Origin: Siphonodentalium dalli
Taxonomy: Eukaryota > Mollusca > Scaphopoda > Gadilida > Siphonodentaliidae
Direction of reading: 5' to 3'
DNA: 64,000 bases
Assembly (NCBI GenBank): GCA_032622095.1
Contig: CP136065.1
Span: 243,349,474-243,413,473 of the forward strand
Within the stretch, counting starts at the first letter, position 1. Every line of letters begins with the position of its first letter. Positions 48,838-60,710 of this stretch are shown here, in pieces. The notes under the pieces were generated by a model, which saw nothing but the letters and a program-made list of their open reading frames with translations, made no database searches and was not told the origin of the DNA. The position numbers and the translations under genes were made by a program.

Positions 48838-49641
48838 TATGGCAATTTCGACGCCCATTGGGCAATATCGACGCCCATCGGGCAATTTCGACGCATTATA
48901 TCGGGCAACTTCGACGCCCATCGGGCAACTTTGACGCCCATCGACCAACTACGACGCCCATCGGGCAACTTCGACGCCAATCGGGCAACTTCGACGCCCA
49001 TCGGGCAACTACGACGCCTACAAGGGCAACTTCGACGCACATTTATAAGGCAATTTCGACGCCCATCGGACAACCTTTTATCGGGCAACTTCGATGCCTT
49101 TTTTCGGGCAACTTCGACACCTTTTATCGGGCAACTTCGACGCCCATCGGGCAACTTTGACGCCTACATGGGCAAATTTGACGCCTACATGGGCAACTTC
49201 GACGCCTACATGGGCAACTTCGACGCCTACATGGACAACTTCGACGCCCATTAGGCAATTTCGACGCCTACATGGGCAACTTCGACGCCTTTTATCGGGC
49301 AACTTCGACGCCCATCGGGCAACGTTGACGCCTACATGGACAACTTCGACGCCTACATGGACAACCTCGACGCCTAAATGGGCAACCTCGACGCCTACAT
49401 GGGCAACCTCGACGCCTACATGGGCAACCTCGACGCCTACATGGACAACTTCGACGCCTACATGGGCAACCTCGACGCCCATTAGGCGATTTCGACGCCC
49501 ATCGGGCAACTTCGACGCCTTTTACCGGGCAACTTCGACGCCTATCGGGCACTTCGACGCCCATCGGGCAACTTCGACGCCCACACGGGTAACTTTGACG
49601 CCAATCGGGCAACTTCAACGCCCACATGGGCAACTTCGACG
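48838..49641 (+). repeat. 20/21-bp minisatellite (GGGCAACTTCGACGCC)
   Basis: About 40 units; one class has CCCATC (20 bp), the other CCTACAT (21 bp), with TTTTATC variants. Frames are open on both strands for up to 192 codons (49094-49672 +, 49078-49509 -), giving repeats such as FDAYMGN or GVEVAHV. The mixed unit length shifts frames, so a conserved protein is unlikely. It is much GC-richer than its surroundings. Confidence 0.92.
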
Positions 49642-51383
49642 GGTGTTATTGACGTCCCACAGGTACTATTGACGTCTCACAGACAGTTTGACACCCGCCG
49701 AGCAATTTTCATGCGAAGACAATTTCGTCCCAGAAACAATGACATTACCCGTATTTTGCGATTAGATGACATATCATAATTCATATATTTTGATATGCGA
49801 CGATATCCACGTATTTTAAAAACCGTTAAGCATAAATTTTGGTAATGTACAGTTCTTAAGTTAGACTTAACAAGGCAACATATTCAGCAATACTATCAGT
49901 GTACACAATTATACCGACAATTAAATGTCACGTATAGCAATTCAAACTGTAATTATTGGACATTTATGCTTGTTTAATACTACTATCCGACTCGAAATTC
50001 CAGTTCCGAAACAACTTGTAGCCAACCTACATGTACAACATTACTTCAACAACTCGAAAGTTTTATATGGAAACTTTGTAATTGGAAAATTAACTTTGAA
50101 TCTTGAGGTACATGTACATTGTAACATTCGTACTTCTATAATAGCAAACTGTTACCCTTGTAACACTCGTACCTTGTTATGTAATTCGGAGCATCAATAT
50201 AGATATCAATATACATGTATATATAGATATATATACAATTGCAAAAGAAGTGAATGCCTCACATTGCTCTCAACTGGATCACGTTACTGACCGCAATTAA
50301 AGATACATACTCTAAATTATTTTTTAACGCTCCTAAATTTATATAATATCGTTCACAGTGGTTAACCGTATGTGTTGGCATTAAATCATACCTGACAAAA
50401 TTGATGACAACCCAACCATCTTTTGTAGAAATATTGTTAGAATCTGATGATACGCGACCACCGAATCGAATCGTCCCCTTCCAGTGCATTTTTAGCATAA
50501 ATATGGACTTTATCCTGTATAACATAAACAGTTTTTCTTTATCAGCTTACAGCTGAATCTGTATTAACTATTCAATCAAATAGAATCACTTGACCAATTG
50601 GAACATGAATTCAGGTTTAGTGATGGTGTATTCCCAAGACATGCATTTACATTGATGTAGATCAGTTCTTGGTAATATATTCAACGTACACATATATATC
50701 CTATCACATAAGTATGACGTTGATAAACAACATTGCTTTAATAAATAGTATGTTCCGCCGTTGTATCATATTTTGTTTCGTTCGAAGTCTATAATGCCAA
50801 ATTATAGGAGTAGCTGAGCATTTGTTCTCTCAGTTTACTGATATTAAGTTCTGACTTTTACAAATTGTAACTCGATTATCTCTACATTCTTACATACACC
50901 TGTTGAATTCTACCACACAAAACAAAGATACCAGGGTTTTAAAATCATCCTTGTAATGTGTGAAACATCGCATTGAATATTTAAATTTTTTATGGAATAT
51001 ATTGACAATCAGTCTGTGTGTGTAACGCTTACAGTATAAGTCTCTATTTATAGTGTACCCTTCCCCAATTGGTATTATGATGACTCTTGTCAATTAGATT
51101 GGATCATTCATTGTGCATCAAATTACGTAGAGTACTTTCTGGTAAAGGATTGAAATATATTTGCTGTTGTGGAAGTACATATTTATACTGATATATATTG
51201 AATCATGTATGACTGTTGAATTATCATATTATTTAATACTGATGTCTCCTCGAATTGTCCCTTTTAGGAGATAGTGTGAACCGCATCTCCTCCCAGAGTG
51301 ATCAGAGGCCCAGATGACTCCTCTGACCTTTGGGCCCCTCTCCAAGAATGCATCATTATGAATTTCTGGTGGCCGTTGGCTTG
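49642..51383. other. Non-coding region, no gene supported
   Basis: A + strand frame at 49925-50290 (121 codons) and a minus frame at 50259-50525 (88 codons) resemble no known family. See the low-ranked finding on the latter. Confidence 0.4.
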
Positions 51384-51599
51384 GCAGAAGTTGGAGAATT
51401 CATAATCATTTCATGTGTAAAAGGTAGAGTGCAAGCATGAGGAGGAGATAAAAGTGAGAGTAAGGTTTCATTATTGTTCACATGTTTAATGTATGTTTGT
51501 TGGGAGATCAGATCTCAATAAATAATATTATGGCCATTCCGTCTTAGTCATAATTTCCAAATGGAGTGGTTCTAATTAATAGTGAAGGGCATAGTAATT
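51384..51599 (+). repeat. 216-bp direct repeat A, copy 1
   Basis: GCAGAAGTTGGAGAATTCAT to GGGCATAGTAATT; recurs at 51987-52202 with about three substitutions. Confidence 0.93.
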
Positions 51600-51830
51600 G
51601 GGCAATTTTGTTATCAAAATGTGCAATTTCTAAACCGGAAATATTTACTCTATAGACTATATATTACTCCGACGATACCGGTACACTTATGTTACACGAA
51701 CTATAGTGACCTTTGAACTTCCCATGATTCTCTTGGATTTCCCATAATTCTAATATCGGGTATAAAACACTTTTCGCGCCGAAAATATTCACTCGATTTC
51801 GAATTTTTCGACATGGCACTTCGATTAAGT
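51600..51830 (+). repeat. 231-bp direct repeat, copy 2
   Basis: Partner of 47023-47253. It lies exactly at the right edge of repeat A copy 1. Confidence 0.95.
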
Positions 51831-51986
51831 TTTCCCACCCACCCTATTCTCCTTTTTTCTAATTTAGATAAGTTTTAGATGATTGTTCACGGTAATTCGC
51901 TTACCGCTAGAATAATGTTTATTTCTTGAGATTTTGTCTTGTTCTGATTACATAATATTAATAATATGTGTTATATATTTATGTGG

Positions 51987-52202
51987 GCAGAAGTTGGAGA
52001 ATTCATAATCATTTCATGTGTAAAATGTAGAGTGCAAGCATGAGGAGGAGAGAAAAGTGAGAGTAAGGTTTCATTATTGTTCACATGTTTAATGTATGTT
52101 TGTTGGGAGATCAGATCTCAATAAATAATATTATGGCCATTCCGTCTTAGTCATAATTTCCAAATGGAGTGATTCTAATTAATAGTGAAGGGCATAGTAA
52201 TT
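51987..52202 (+). repeat. 216-bp direct repeat A, copy 2
   Basis: Second copy of repeat A; together the copies bracket 387 bp that begin with the 231-bp repeat. Confidence 0.93.
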
Positions 52203-52578
52203 AGGTTGAATTAAGCAAATCCCCCTTTGATTGATCATTTTTGGCATTTACATAGTATATATAGTTGGAAGCAATTTTCATGGTGTGGTCGAGGAGTCAT
52301 GTGATCTGAAGTCAGCAGGGTCCACAATGGAATCAAATTGGCTATGCCAGCTTTTTGTGCAACCCTGTTGGCTCTAGATCTCATGAAACTTGTCCCACTC
52401 TGTGACATGTCACACTGAATCTGCTTATACTTATTTTATTACTGATTCCATTTATACTCTACAGTCACATCTATATTCTATTTACAACCTCATATAACAC
52501 ATATACATATGTTACCTATTCTTACTCTGTTACAATGTTTCATGATTCAAGAGCCAATAAACTTATCTTATCTTAAGT
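52203..52578 (+). mobile_element. Possible 3' end of a non-LTR element
   Basis: Ends GAGCCAATAAACTTATCTTA with a short (CTTAT) tail, as many invertebrate LINEs do. It may be the displaced 3' end of the LINE at 45920, but no coding part is attached, so the link is a guess. Confidence 0.35.
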
Positions 52579-52675
52579 ATCACGTCGAGTTGAAGAGGTC
52601 AGATCGCTGGATCAAACGAGCCGCCGCAGGCGTCGAGTTTGATCCAGCGATCTGATCTCTTCAACGAGACGTGAT
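52579..52675. repeat. 97-bp hairpin
   Basis: Arms ATCACGTCGAGTTGAAGAGG… and the inverse ending CTTCAACGAGACGTGAT enclose a GC-rich loop (GCCGCCGCAGGCG). It lies directly after the CTTAT tail. A smaller hairpin, CATCGGATCA / TGATCCGATG, is at 52811-52841. Confidence 0.85.
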
Positions 52676-55068
52676 GCGAAGCCCAGATCAATTCACTGCA
52701 GCGATAACAGGTTTATTATGTGACATGTTTTTTATTTAAAAAGCACAATTAATTATGAAATGAAACCACATGTTGGCCACTAGTAACAAGAATAGAGAAG
52801 GGTGGTATGACATCGGATCAAACTGTAGCTGATCCGATGGTCGGGAAATGATCGCTTTACTATAGTGGTATTGGGGAAAGAAAAACGATAGTCATATAAT
52901 AAATAAATAGATGACATGAAGTCAGTTCCATTGTACAGGGACTCTAAAGTGACATCGGTGCGTATTCAGGGCGGAGAGAGGAACGTCGGCGCGTGTTCAT
53001 GGACAGGAACACCTAATATAGACCAAACATTTTTATCGTGGATTTTCTCCAAACGTATATAAAGAAGAAAGTCATTAAAGACAGTTCCGTGATATACGAA
53101 ACTTAACGGTGTAGTTTAAAGTAGCACCATTCAGTTCAGGACAGGGGATTCGGAGATCACCGCAATTAATAAAACATCTTTTCGCAGATGTTCCTACAAA
53201 CATACATAGCGAAGGGTGGATCCATGACATCGGGAATAAAATCAAGTTCCCAACTGGTGATGTCCAAGTCAGGAAATGGATACCAACAGTGCAGGGGCAC
53301 CAACATTGTAGGGAAACGGGCCAATCTTTGACATTAATTAATTGTTGCCCAACTATTCAGCCATAATTATGCTTATGTATATATTTGTTAACCGATAGAA
53401 AACATAAACAAATATGGTTCCTTATAATTTCTGACAACCCTGCTTGTTTATTATGCACTGCGAAAATATTTTTCTCAATAAGAAAACAATTACTTGAAAC
53501 AAGAAATATTAAGAAAATAAATCATATTTTGAGAACATATTCCCTTCAGGTCTGTTACGTTAAGAACACTTAAAAATATCCCATAAGGCAAGAGATAGTT
53601 TTCTAAAATATGATAGATTTAATCGTGAAACCTGAAAAAAAGTTAGAAATAAATCTTTCATTTGAGAAACCATTTTCTTAATAAGAAAATGTTTTCTGAA
53701 ATGAAAATTTATTTCTTAATTTGTTCTTGTTTCAAGATTTTTTTTAAAGCTAAGAAATTTGTTCTTCAAATTTGAGAAATTTTGTCGACATAACAAAAAA
53801 TCTATCAAAAAAAATAACATCATTATTGAGAACAAAATAATGTAACAAAATTTAAATTGTATCGGCTAAGCTATTGGGTCATTATATATCAAAATAACCC
53901 ATAATATTTGGGCCTTAAATTTGACCGATATACCTTTATATGTATGACTCTTTTTGTTTCTCACGTTCTGGGGATCAATGTAGGTCAATATATACGATAG
54001 CAACTCATTCCACGGACACAACATTATATAGAAAGGCTTAAAAAGGTGACAGAAATGTATTAACTGTTTCAGGTCCGCACTTGAACGCTCTTCAGTTAAC
54101 ATTATCATGTAGCAATCTCAACGAACGCTCTTTATTGATACGTTCTGAACAGGGTTTACGCTGGACGAAAATTAAAGCCACATGGCGGTTTGGCGCTCCA
54201 AAATACACATACTGTAATATTATTCGCTTTTGAATTTTTCTCGCTATCGAAATATGTCGATACATATCTGAACTAACTTTCTACGAGCATTATGTAACAC
54301 AAAAAAACGCATTGAATTAATGTAAAATACAACTGTGAATACGGCGTTTGTGTCCCAAACAAAAAACCGCCATTTGCTCGACATGGAACAGAAAAGAGCG
54401 TTCAGTCGTAGTCTATTCCTGATATGGTAGCAATAAAGAGCGTTTGTCTGACTTCTGGCGAAAAGTTCAAAACGGCTGAAAAATGGCTATGACTTTGGCA
54501 AGTGTAGTTCAGAGCATATGAAGCCAGTATATCAATAGTTCGTTTATTTATCGACATATAGTATCCGTCACTCTAAATTACGTCAAAAACAATTTGGAGG
54601 TTCGAATGAGCCATGTCCGTTTAATATGCATTGTTACAATGACTACATGCGTCCACAATACAAACGGACAAAGGGAGGATTAACTGTCAAAACAAATTAA
54701 TAATTACATTTTGTGGTATCAACATTGATATCATGTCACAAAGGGGTACCCGTTACAAAGTACACACAACAGCCTCAATGGAATATTTACAGAACGTCGC
54801 ATTTTACACTCACATTTTAACCACGGTCGATTAGCTGTTTGATGAAAATTTTATTATGACATAAAGATGAGATTACCGTTTTGTGAAAACTAAAGAAGAT
54901 TACATATAACTGTCAACATAACACTGCTGCATGACTGCGCTACATGTAAATTGATACATTCTTGTTTTGGATTCCCATTGTATTGTCTGTAATTCGGCAC
55001 ACATAATGAATAACCTACGTTCGATGTTTTATGACTCGATAGTTCACATCCCATAATTAAAAACTCAC
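52676..55068. other. Non-coding region, no gene supported
   Basis: AT-rich, with runs of AAGAAA/TTTCTT near 53450-53780. A segment near 54395-54460 shares AATAAAGAGCGTT and CCTGATATGG motifs with the element at 38792-39410. Confidence 0.4.
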
Positions 55069-55145
55069 TTGCCAAAATTTTTGCCAAATGAGAATATTTT
55101 TTGCCAAATGAAAATATGTTTGCCATTTGCAAATTTGGCAAGCGG
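55069..55145 (+). repeat. TTGCCAAAT short tandem repeat
   Basis: Three to four ~20-bp units based on TTTGCCAAATGAGAATAT, ending in the inverse AAATTTGGCAAG. Confidence 0.75.
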
Positions 55146-55909
55146 CAGCGAGAACCCTGGTGCTGAAAATGGACCATTTTTTCTCATCCACAAACAGTCC
55201 ACTAATCATGCACAGCTCATGTATACTACAAGTATTCCATGTATTTATCGTTGATGTTGGTCCCTGGAACGTGTCAAGCCCAGATACATAGGCAACCATC
55301 AAGTCACATTCGAAGACTGAGTATTAAGTGTCGCTTCAAGTATAATCTTGTTGTGAGTCTATGAAAAAGAACTTGGGACATTATACTCTATATCTCTCTC
55401 CCATATTATAGATTTGGGGGTACCATTATGTTATCAAAACTTGCATGACACTATAGAACGACATGTTATTTAACTCGCTCAGAACTCGGACACGTAAACA
55501 TATTTTTCAGTGTGTGAAGAAAAATTGCAGCTTCCGTTTTAGTCAAGCCATGTGACTTACAATGCGTTTGAAATCGGTGAAACCAGGATTAATGACATAC
55601 ATCCAGAGACGTGGCGACAGGTGGTGGTTTTGTGGGGTGGGGGGGGGGGGGGGGGGTAGACACAACATTAGTTGGAAAATCACACCAACAATAAGCTGAA
55701 ATTGTTCTTGTAGTTTGATTTTCCAACTTGTGACAATTTATTAGAGTGGAATTTTTTTAGACTAACATTTGCTCATGTTCCTACTTTTAGTCAACAGTTT
55801 AGACTGAAATGGCCATCAGTTGGAAAATTTCCAACCCTTGGGAGGTTCAGATTGGAAATTTCCAACAGTTGGAAAGCTTGTGTCCATGTCCCTCCACCGC
55901 GGTCACTAT
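55146..55909. other. Spacer with a poly-G run
   Basis: Near-pure G run at about 55632-55657. TTGGAAA/TTTCCAA motifs repeat at 55815-55875. No gene seen. Confidence 0.5.
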
Positions 55910-56100
55910 GAATACCGAACACAACCGAAAACAAGTTAAAATAGGAAATGTAACAAATAAAGTGTATAGGGGTGTGTAGGTAGATGTAAGGTAGCGATAT
56001 GTGAAGTTTGATACAATTTGGGCGATTAAAAGTTACGTTAATGGTAGTTTTATGTAATTTTTCGCCGTCGGCGCATAAGCCAGAGTCCGGCGAGATGGCG
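55910..56100 (+). repeat. GCCGTCGGC dispersed repeat, copy 1
   Basis: GAATACCGAACACAA, then GATATGTGAAGTTTGA, CAATTTGGGCGATTAAAAGT, CGCCGTCGGC and GGCGAGATGGCG. It abuts the left end of the foldback element. Confidence 0.82.
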
Positions 56101-59100
56101 CACCCCCGTGTACGTGGTATCGCCAAGACCGAGGGTATCGCCAAAACCGAGAATATGGGAAAGTCATTTTCACGTATATGATATGGGGATATGTTTGTTT
56201 CTCACCGTAATACAGATATCGAGCATCGTATGTGTATGTCCACACGAAGCATGAGTATTTATCCACCAGTTGTCAATCAGTTTTCCCACATCAGACCATT
56301 AATTTTTTTTTGGCGATTTTTGTCAATGGTGTTTTTGCTTTTGCTCACTCAAATTTTCGAGAACAACCATTCACTAGTATAGTTCCTGGACTTCCACGCT
56401 TCCAAAACAAATACCGGTATATAGTTGAATCTGTCAATGAAGCATAGGATTTGACAGAATTTAATAAATCCTTGTCGTTCTCAATATCCGCGCGATATGA
56501 AGGGACCACTGTCGGTCCAGAAAGATGCGAACGGCACAGATGAAGATGCGCCAAACGCCGAGTTTCTGTGCAGTAAATATGCGTATTACTTAAGGAGTTC
56601 TGATGAGTTTTCGAGTGTTTTTATGTGTATCTGAGACTGATCAATTGGACGGCGAATGTCAACTGAAATATGAATCCATAACATATTCGAAATAATGTGT
56701 GCATATTATATTATGAATGTATTTCAATTGAAATTAATTGAACATCCATCTCAGAATTCAGATTTGCGATCTCAATAACGTGAATGAATGAAACGCGATG
56801 CCTTTATCACACGCACGTGAATGCTGCCGTTCACATGCATGCAGCTAATCGGATATTCGTTTACTATTAACATGCTTGGAGTTTGTATATAGACCACAAA
56901 TGCCGGACGACACGCTACGGCGTATCAACGATTTGTTATAATCATGTTTATTTTACAGACTTTATGACTCGTTGCCACTCGAGTAGACCGTTACGCGACA
57001 ATGAAACCGAATCATCTTATCGAATATACATATATCGTATTGCTCCAAATTATGCAATTCTGGCTTTTTTAAGAGTCATTAGATCAAATAGAAATTACAG
57101 CAACGTCCAGCGCAATATGACCACGCCTATAAAAAGTGTGCCTAAAATGTACATGATAACTCTTAGATACTTCCTAAGATATAAAAGGGAATCCACTTGT
57201 TGCATCATCATTGCTTCGGGTAGTACTGCCCTGACAATACCAAGTACCAAGATATTTCAACACGTGCATATTATTGAAATTGAAACAAACAACTTGTGAT
57301 ACAGTCGAAATAAACAAGACAACGTGTTGCAAATGTTGATCAATTGAACAGTGCGTGCATATATACAGGTTCACTGGCCAATCAACCTCGACGAACTTAT
57401 GACGTTATTTGATTGAACGATAATGTGATTGTTTTGAGTGACAACGTGTCACAACGGCTGTATATGACTTGGTTGTCGGAAATAATATCAAACTTTGCGG
57501 TCGTTTTAATTGTACTGTCTACTTTGGCGGTTCTCTTGTGAAATAACGCGTGGCATTATAAGAAATAAATATTCATATTAGGCCTATGCAGTTATAAGAC
57601 AAATTTACCATTAACCGGCTGTGCGTTGTATAATTTGTTTTCAAACTTTTCGGTTATAACTGCAGACCATTAATCGAAACAAGAGTCATTTCTGACCTCG
57701 TTAAACTAAGAATGATAACGTTAAAATATTGAATCTACCAAAACAATAACACATGTATGTCCCGTACGATGACCTCATGTAATAGTTCCCAAGATGATGG
57801 AGATTTATGCATAATTTCATTTAGATTGTTGTGTGCAAATCTTAGCTATATTACTTTTTTTCAAAATAAGTGAAAAAGAATAATTCTAGAACTTAACAAG
57901 CCGAAAACTAAATCTGCGAACAATACGAATTGAAAGTCATCGTGACGCTGAACATCCATAACAATTTTGGTTAGAACCATAAACCAAACTCAGGACGGAG
58001 ACCCTGATAAGATAAGATTCATTTCGGTTAAAAATACATATCAATTACAGTATATGCAACCTATACGATAACATAATGAAGTCTTGTGTAAATATTATGC
58101 CCACATAATATGTGGTCCGATGGGCTAAATTAGAAAAGTTATAAACTATTGTGTAATTTACATGTGCACATAACAATCATGGCAGTATACACATGTTCCA
58201 CAGTGAAGTGTTTATTATAAATAGCAGTAACTTTGTTGTGTGTTTGTTCATATATGTTCGGATGTTTAGTGTGTTAACATAGAATCGTTTCAATTTTATC
58301 TGACGACTCTTAAAAAAGCCAGAATTGCATAATTTGGAGCAATATTATATATATATATATATATTCGATAAGATGATTCGGTTTCATTGTCGCGTAACGG
58401 TCTACTCGAGTGGGAACGAGTCATAAAGTCTCTAAAATAAACATGATTATAACAAATCGTTGATACGCCGAAGCGTGTCGTCTGGCATGTGTGGTCTATA
58501 TACAAACTCCAAGCATGTTAATAGTAAACGAATATCCGATTAGCTGCATGCATGCGAACGGCAGCATTCACGTGCGTGTGATCAAGGCATCGCGTTATCA
58601 TTCATTCACGTTATTGAGATCGCTAATCTGAATGCTGAGATGGATGTTCAATTAATTTCAATTGAAATACATTCATAATATAATATGCACACATTATTTC
58701 GAATATGTTATGGATTCATATTTCAGTTGACATTCGCAGTCCAATTGATCAGTCTCAGATACACATAAAAACACTCGAAAACTCATCAGAACTCCTTAAG
58801 TAATACGCATATTTACTGCACAGAAACTCGGCGTTTGGTGCATCTTCATCTGTGCCGTTCGCATCTTTCTGGACTGACAGTGGTCCCTTCATATCGCGCG
58901 GATATTGAGAATGACAAGGATTTATTAAATTCTGTCAACTCCTATGCTTCATTGACAGATTCAACTATATACCGGCATTTGTTTTGGAAGCGTGGAAGTC
59001 CAGGAACTATACTAGTGAATGGTTGCTCTCGAAAATTTGAGTGAGCAAAAGCAAAAACACCATTGAAAAAATTCGCCAAAAAATAATTAATGATCTGATC

Positions 59101-59289
59101 TGGGAAAACTGATTGACAACTGGTGGATAAATACTCATGCTTCGTGTGGACATACACATACGATGCTCGATGTCTGTATTACGGTGAGAAACAAACATAT
59201 CCCCATATCATATACGTGAAAATGACTTTCCCATATTCTCGGTTTTGGCGATACCCTCGGTCTTGGCGATACCATGTACACGGGGGTGT
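56099..59289. mobile_element. 3.2-kb foldback element with ~1-kb inverted arms
   Basis: The left arm (about 56099-57085) is the reverse complement of the right arm (about 58303-59289) with high identity (few substitutions, e.g. an AT microsatellite expansion near 58345). Ends read CACCCCCGTGTAC / GTACACGGGGGTG. Mirrored frames 56345-56554 (-) and 58835-59044 (+) encode the same 69-residue peptide with five changes; I recognise no family. The 1.2-kb centre (57086-58302) shows no transposase. Confidence 0.88.
57086..58302. other. Unpaired centre of the foldback element
   Basis: AT-rich with no open frame of note and no recognised motif. Confidence 0.5.
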
Positions 59290-59304
59290 GGCGGCTAACT
59301 ATAT

Positions 59305-59497
59305 GAATGCCGAACACAAGTCCAAATAAGGCGTATATAAGGGAAATATAAAATAAAGTTTATAATGAATAGTATGTATATGTAAGTTAGTGATATGTGA
59401 AGTTTGATGCAATTTCGGCGAGAAAAAGGTTTCGTTATTGGTAGGTTTATGTACAATATTACGCTGTCGGCGTAAACCAGAGTTCGGCTAGATGGCG
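59305..59497 (+). repeat. GCCGTCGGC dispersed repeat, copy 2
   Basis: Same orientation as copy 1 and directly after the foldback element (GAATGCCGAACACAAGTCC … GGCTAGATGGCG). A partial copy (GAATACCGAACACAAGTCC) is at 59815-59870. Confidence 0.8.
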
Positions 59498-60710
59498 GCT
59501 AACAATATAAATTTTTTGTTTAAACATATTTTATTGTAATATAATATTACAAGAGGGATCGGGGCACAAGTTTTAACAACTTAAATCCGCCCCTCTCCCA
59601 TTAACATTTTAACAAATACAACTTAGATGACGAACATAACATATATACAGGATGATGTATGGTGTGGTTTTGATTGCTGTCAGTCCTATCCTGCTTTTGA
59701 AATTTCATCTGAGGTAGTCAACATTTGTAACGCAAAGGAGGATCTCGCCTATATTTGTTAGCGGAGGGGGCCTAATTAAAGCGTTTCGTTGATGAAATGT
59801 ATGAAAAACAATATGAATACCGAACACAAGTCCAAATTAGGCGAAAACAGGAAAATATATTAAACTAGAATGCACTCTCTGGAGCTGCCTATACTTGCGC
59901 CCATCACACATTTGGCATGTTTTGTGGCGTCTTACCAACAACAGTTTGAACCACGGGTGCTGGCCTCTCGTTTGAGAGATCGATAACAAATCTCAGTTCA
60001 CCCATCGCAGAAATAGTTGTGTGTGCGGACAGTGATACGTACGAGTTGTTCGACATATTTATAGAAAGGGTGTGAAAATGATTGGTTGCCTATGATGCTA
60101 TATTATATACCTATTGGGTTAAATTACTAGTTTGACGAGAATCACATAATTACAAATACCGACACAATTAAATAAAAGACACGCGACCATTGGCTAGTCT
60201 TTGATTAACATTGTGTCAATGGGAACGTTCCCTCATTAGCAACTGATCTACAATCTTCGGGAACATACCATCAAAATGCCTATATATTGCGTTGAGAATG
60301 AGAAAGCTTGTTTCCCCGGTCAATTAATAAGGCATTTTAATAATCCATGTTTCTGTGCACATTCACATTTTTCAGTGCAATTGTTTTTCAATTGAACCAC
60401 GCGCTCGACTGTTTGGCCGGACACGATTTATATGCACCAGGATCTTTCGAAAATGTTTTGAACTTTCAAGAAATATGTTGGCAGTTGGCACCTCACTGTC
60501 TCTGCGAAAAAAAAGAACGATTCCGCACGCTTTTTTTTATACTTGATCTTAACTCATTTCTTCGAGTTTCAAGTTACATAAAATAGACTTCTAATGGGCA
60601 GTACTATTGCCCACTTTTGTTTCCATGCAATATATAAATATTTATAATAATAAAACACGAAGTTGTTGGCAGATGGAATGGTTTAGCCAGTCCGTGTAAT
60701 ACGAGTCTAA
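59498..60710. other. Spacer, no gene supported
   Basis: Contains the partial repeat copy at 59815. Overlapping frames at 60347-60586 show no family features. Confidence 0.4.

Noticed and set aside
49094-49672. 192-codon frame in the 20/21-bp minisatellite as a gene
   Set aside because: Opposite-strand frames are equally open and unit lengths shift frame; no start context or domain.
47023-51830. Complete LTR retrotransposon
   Set aside because: The interior has no gag or pol, and the repeats lack TG…CA ends and a target duplication.
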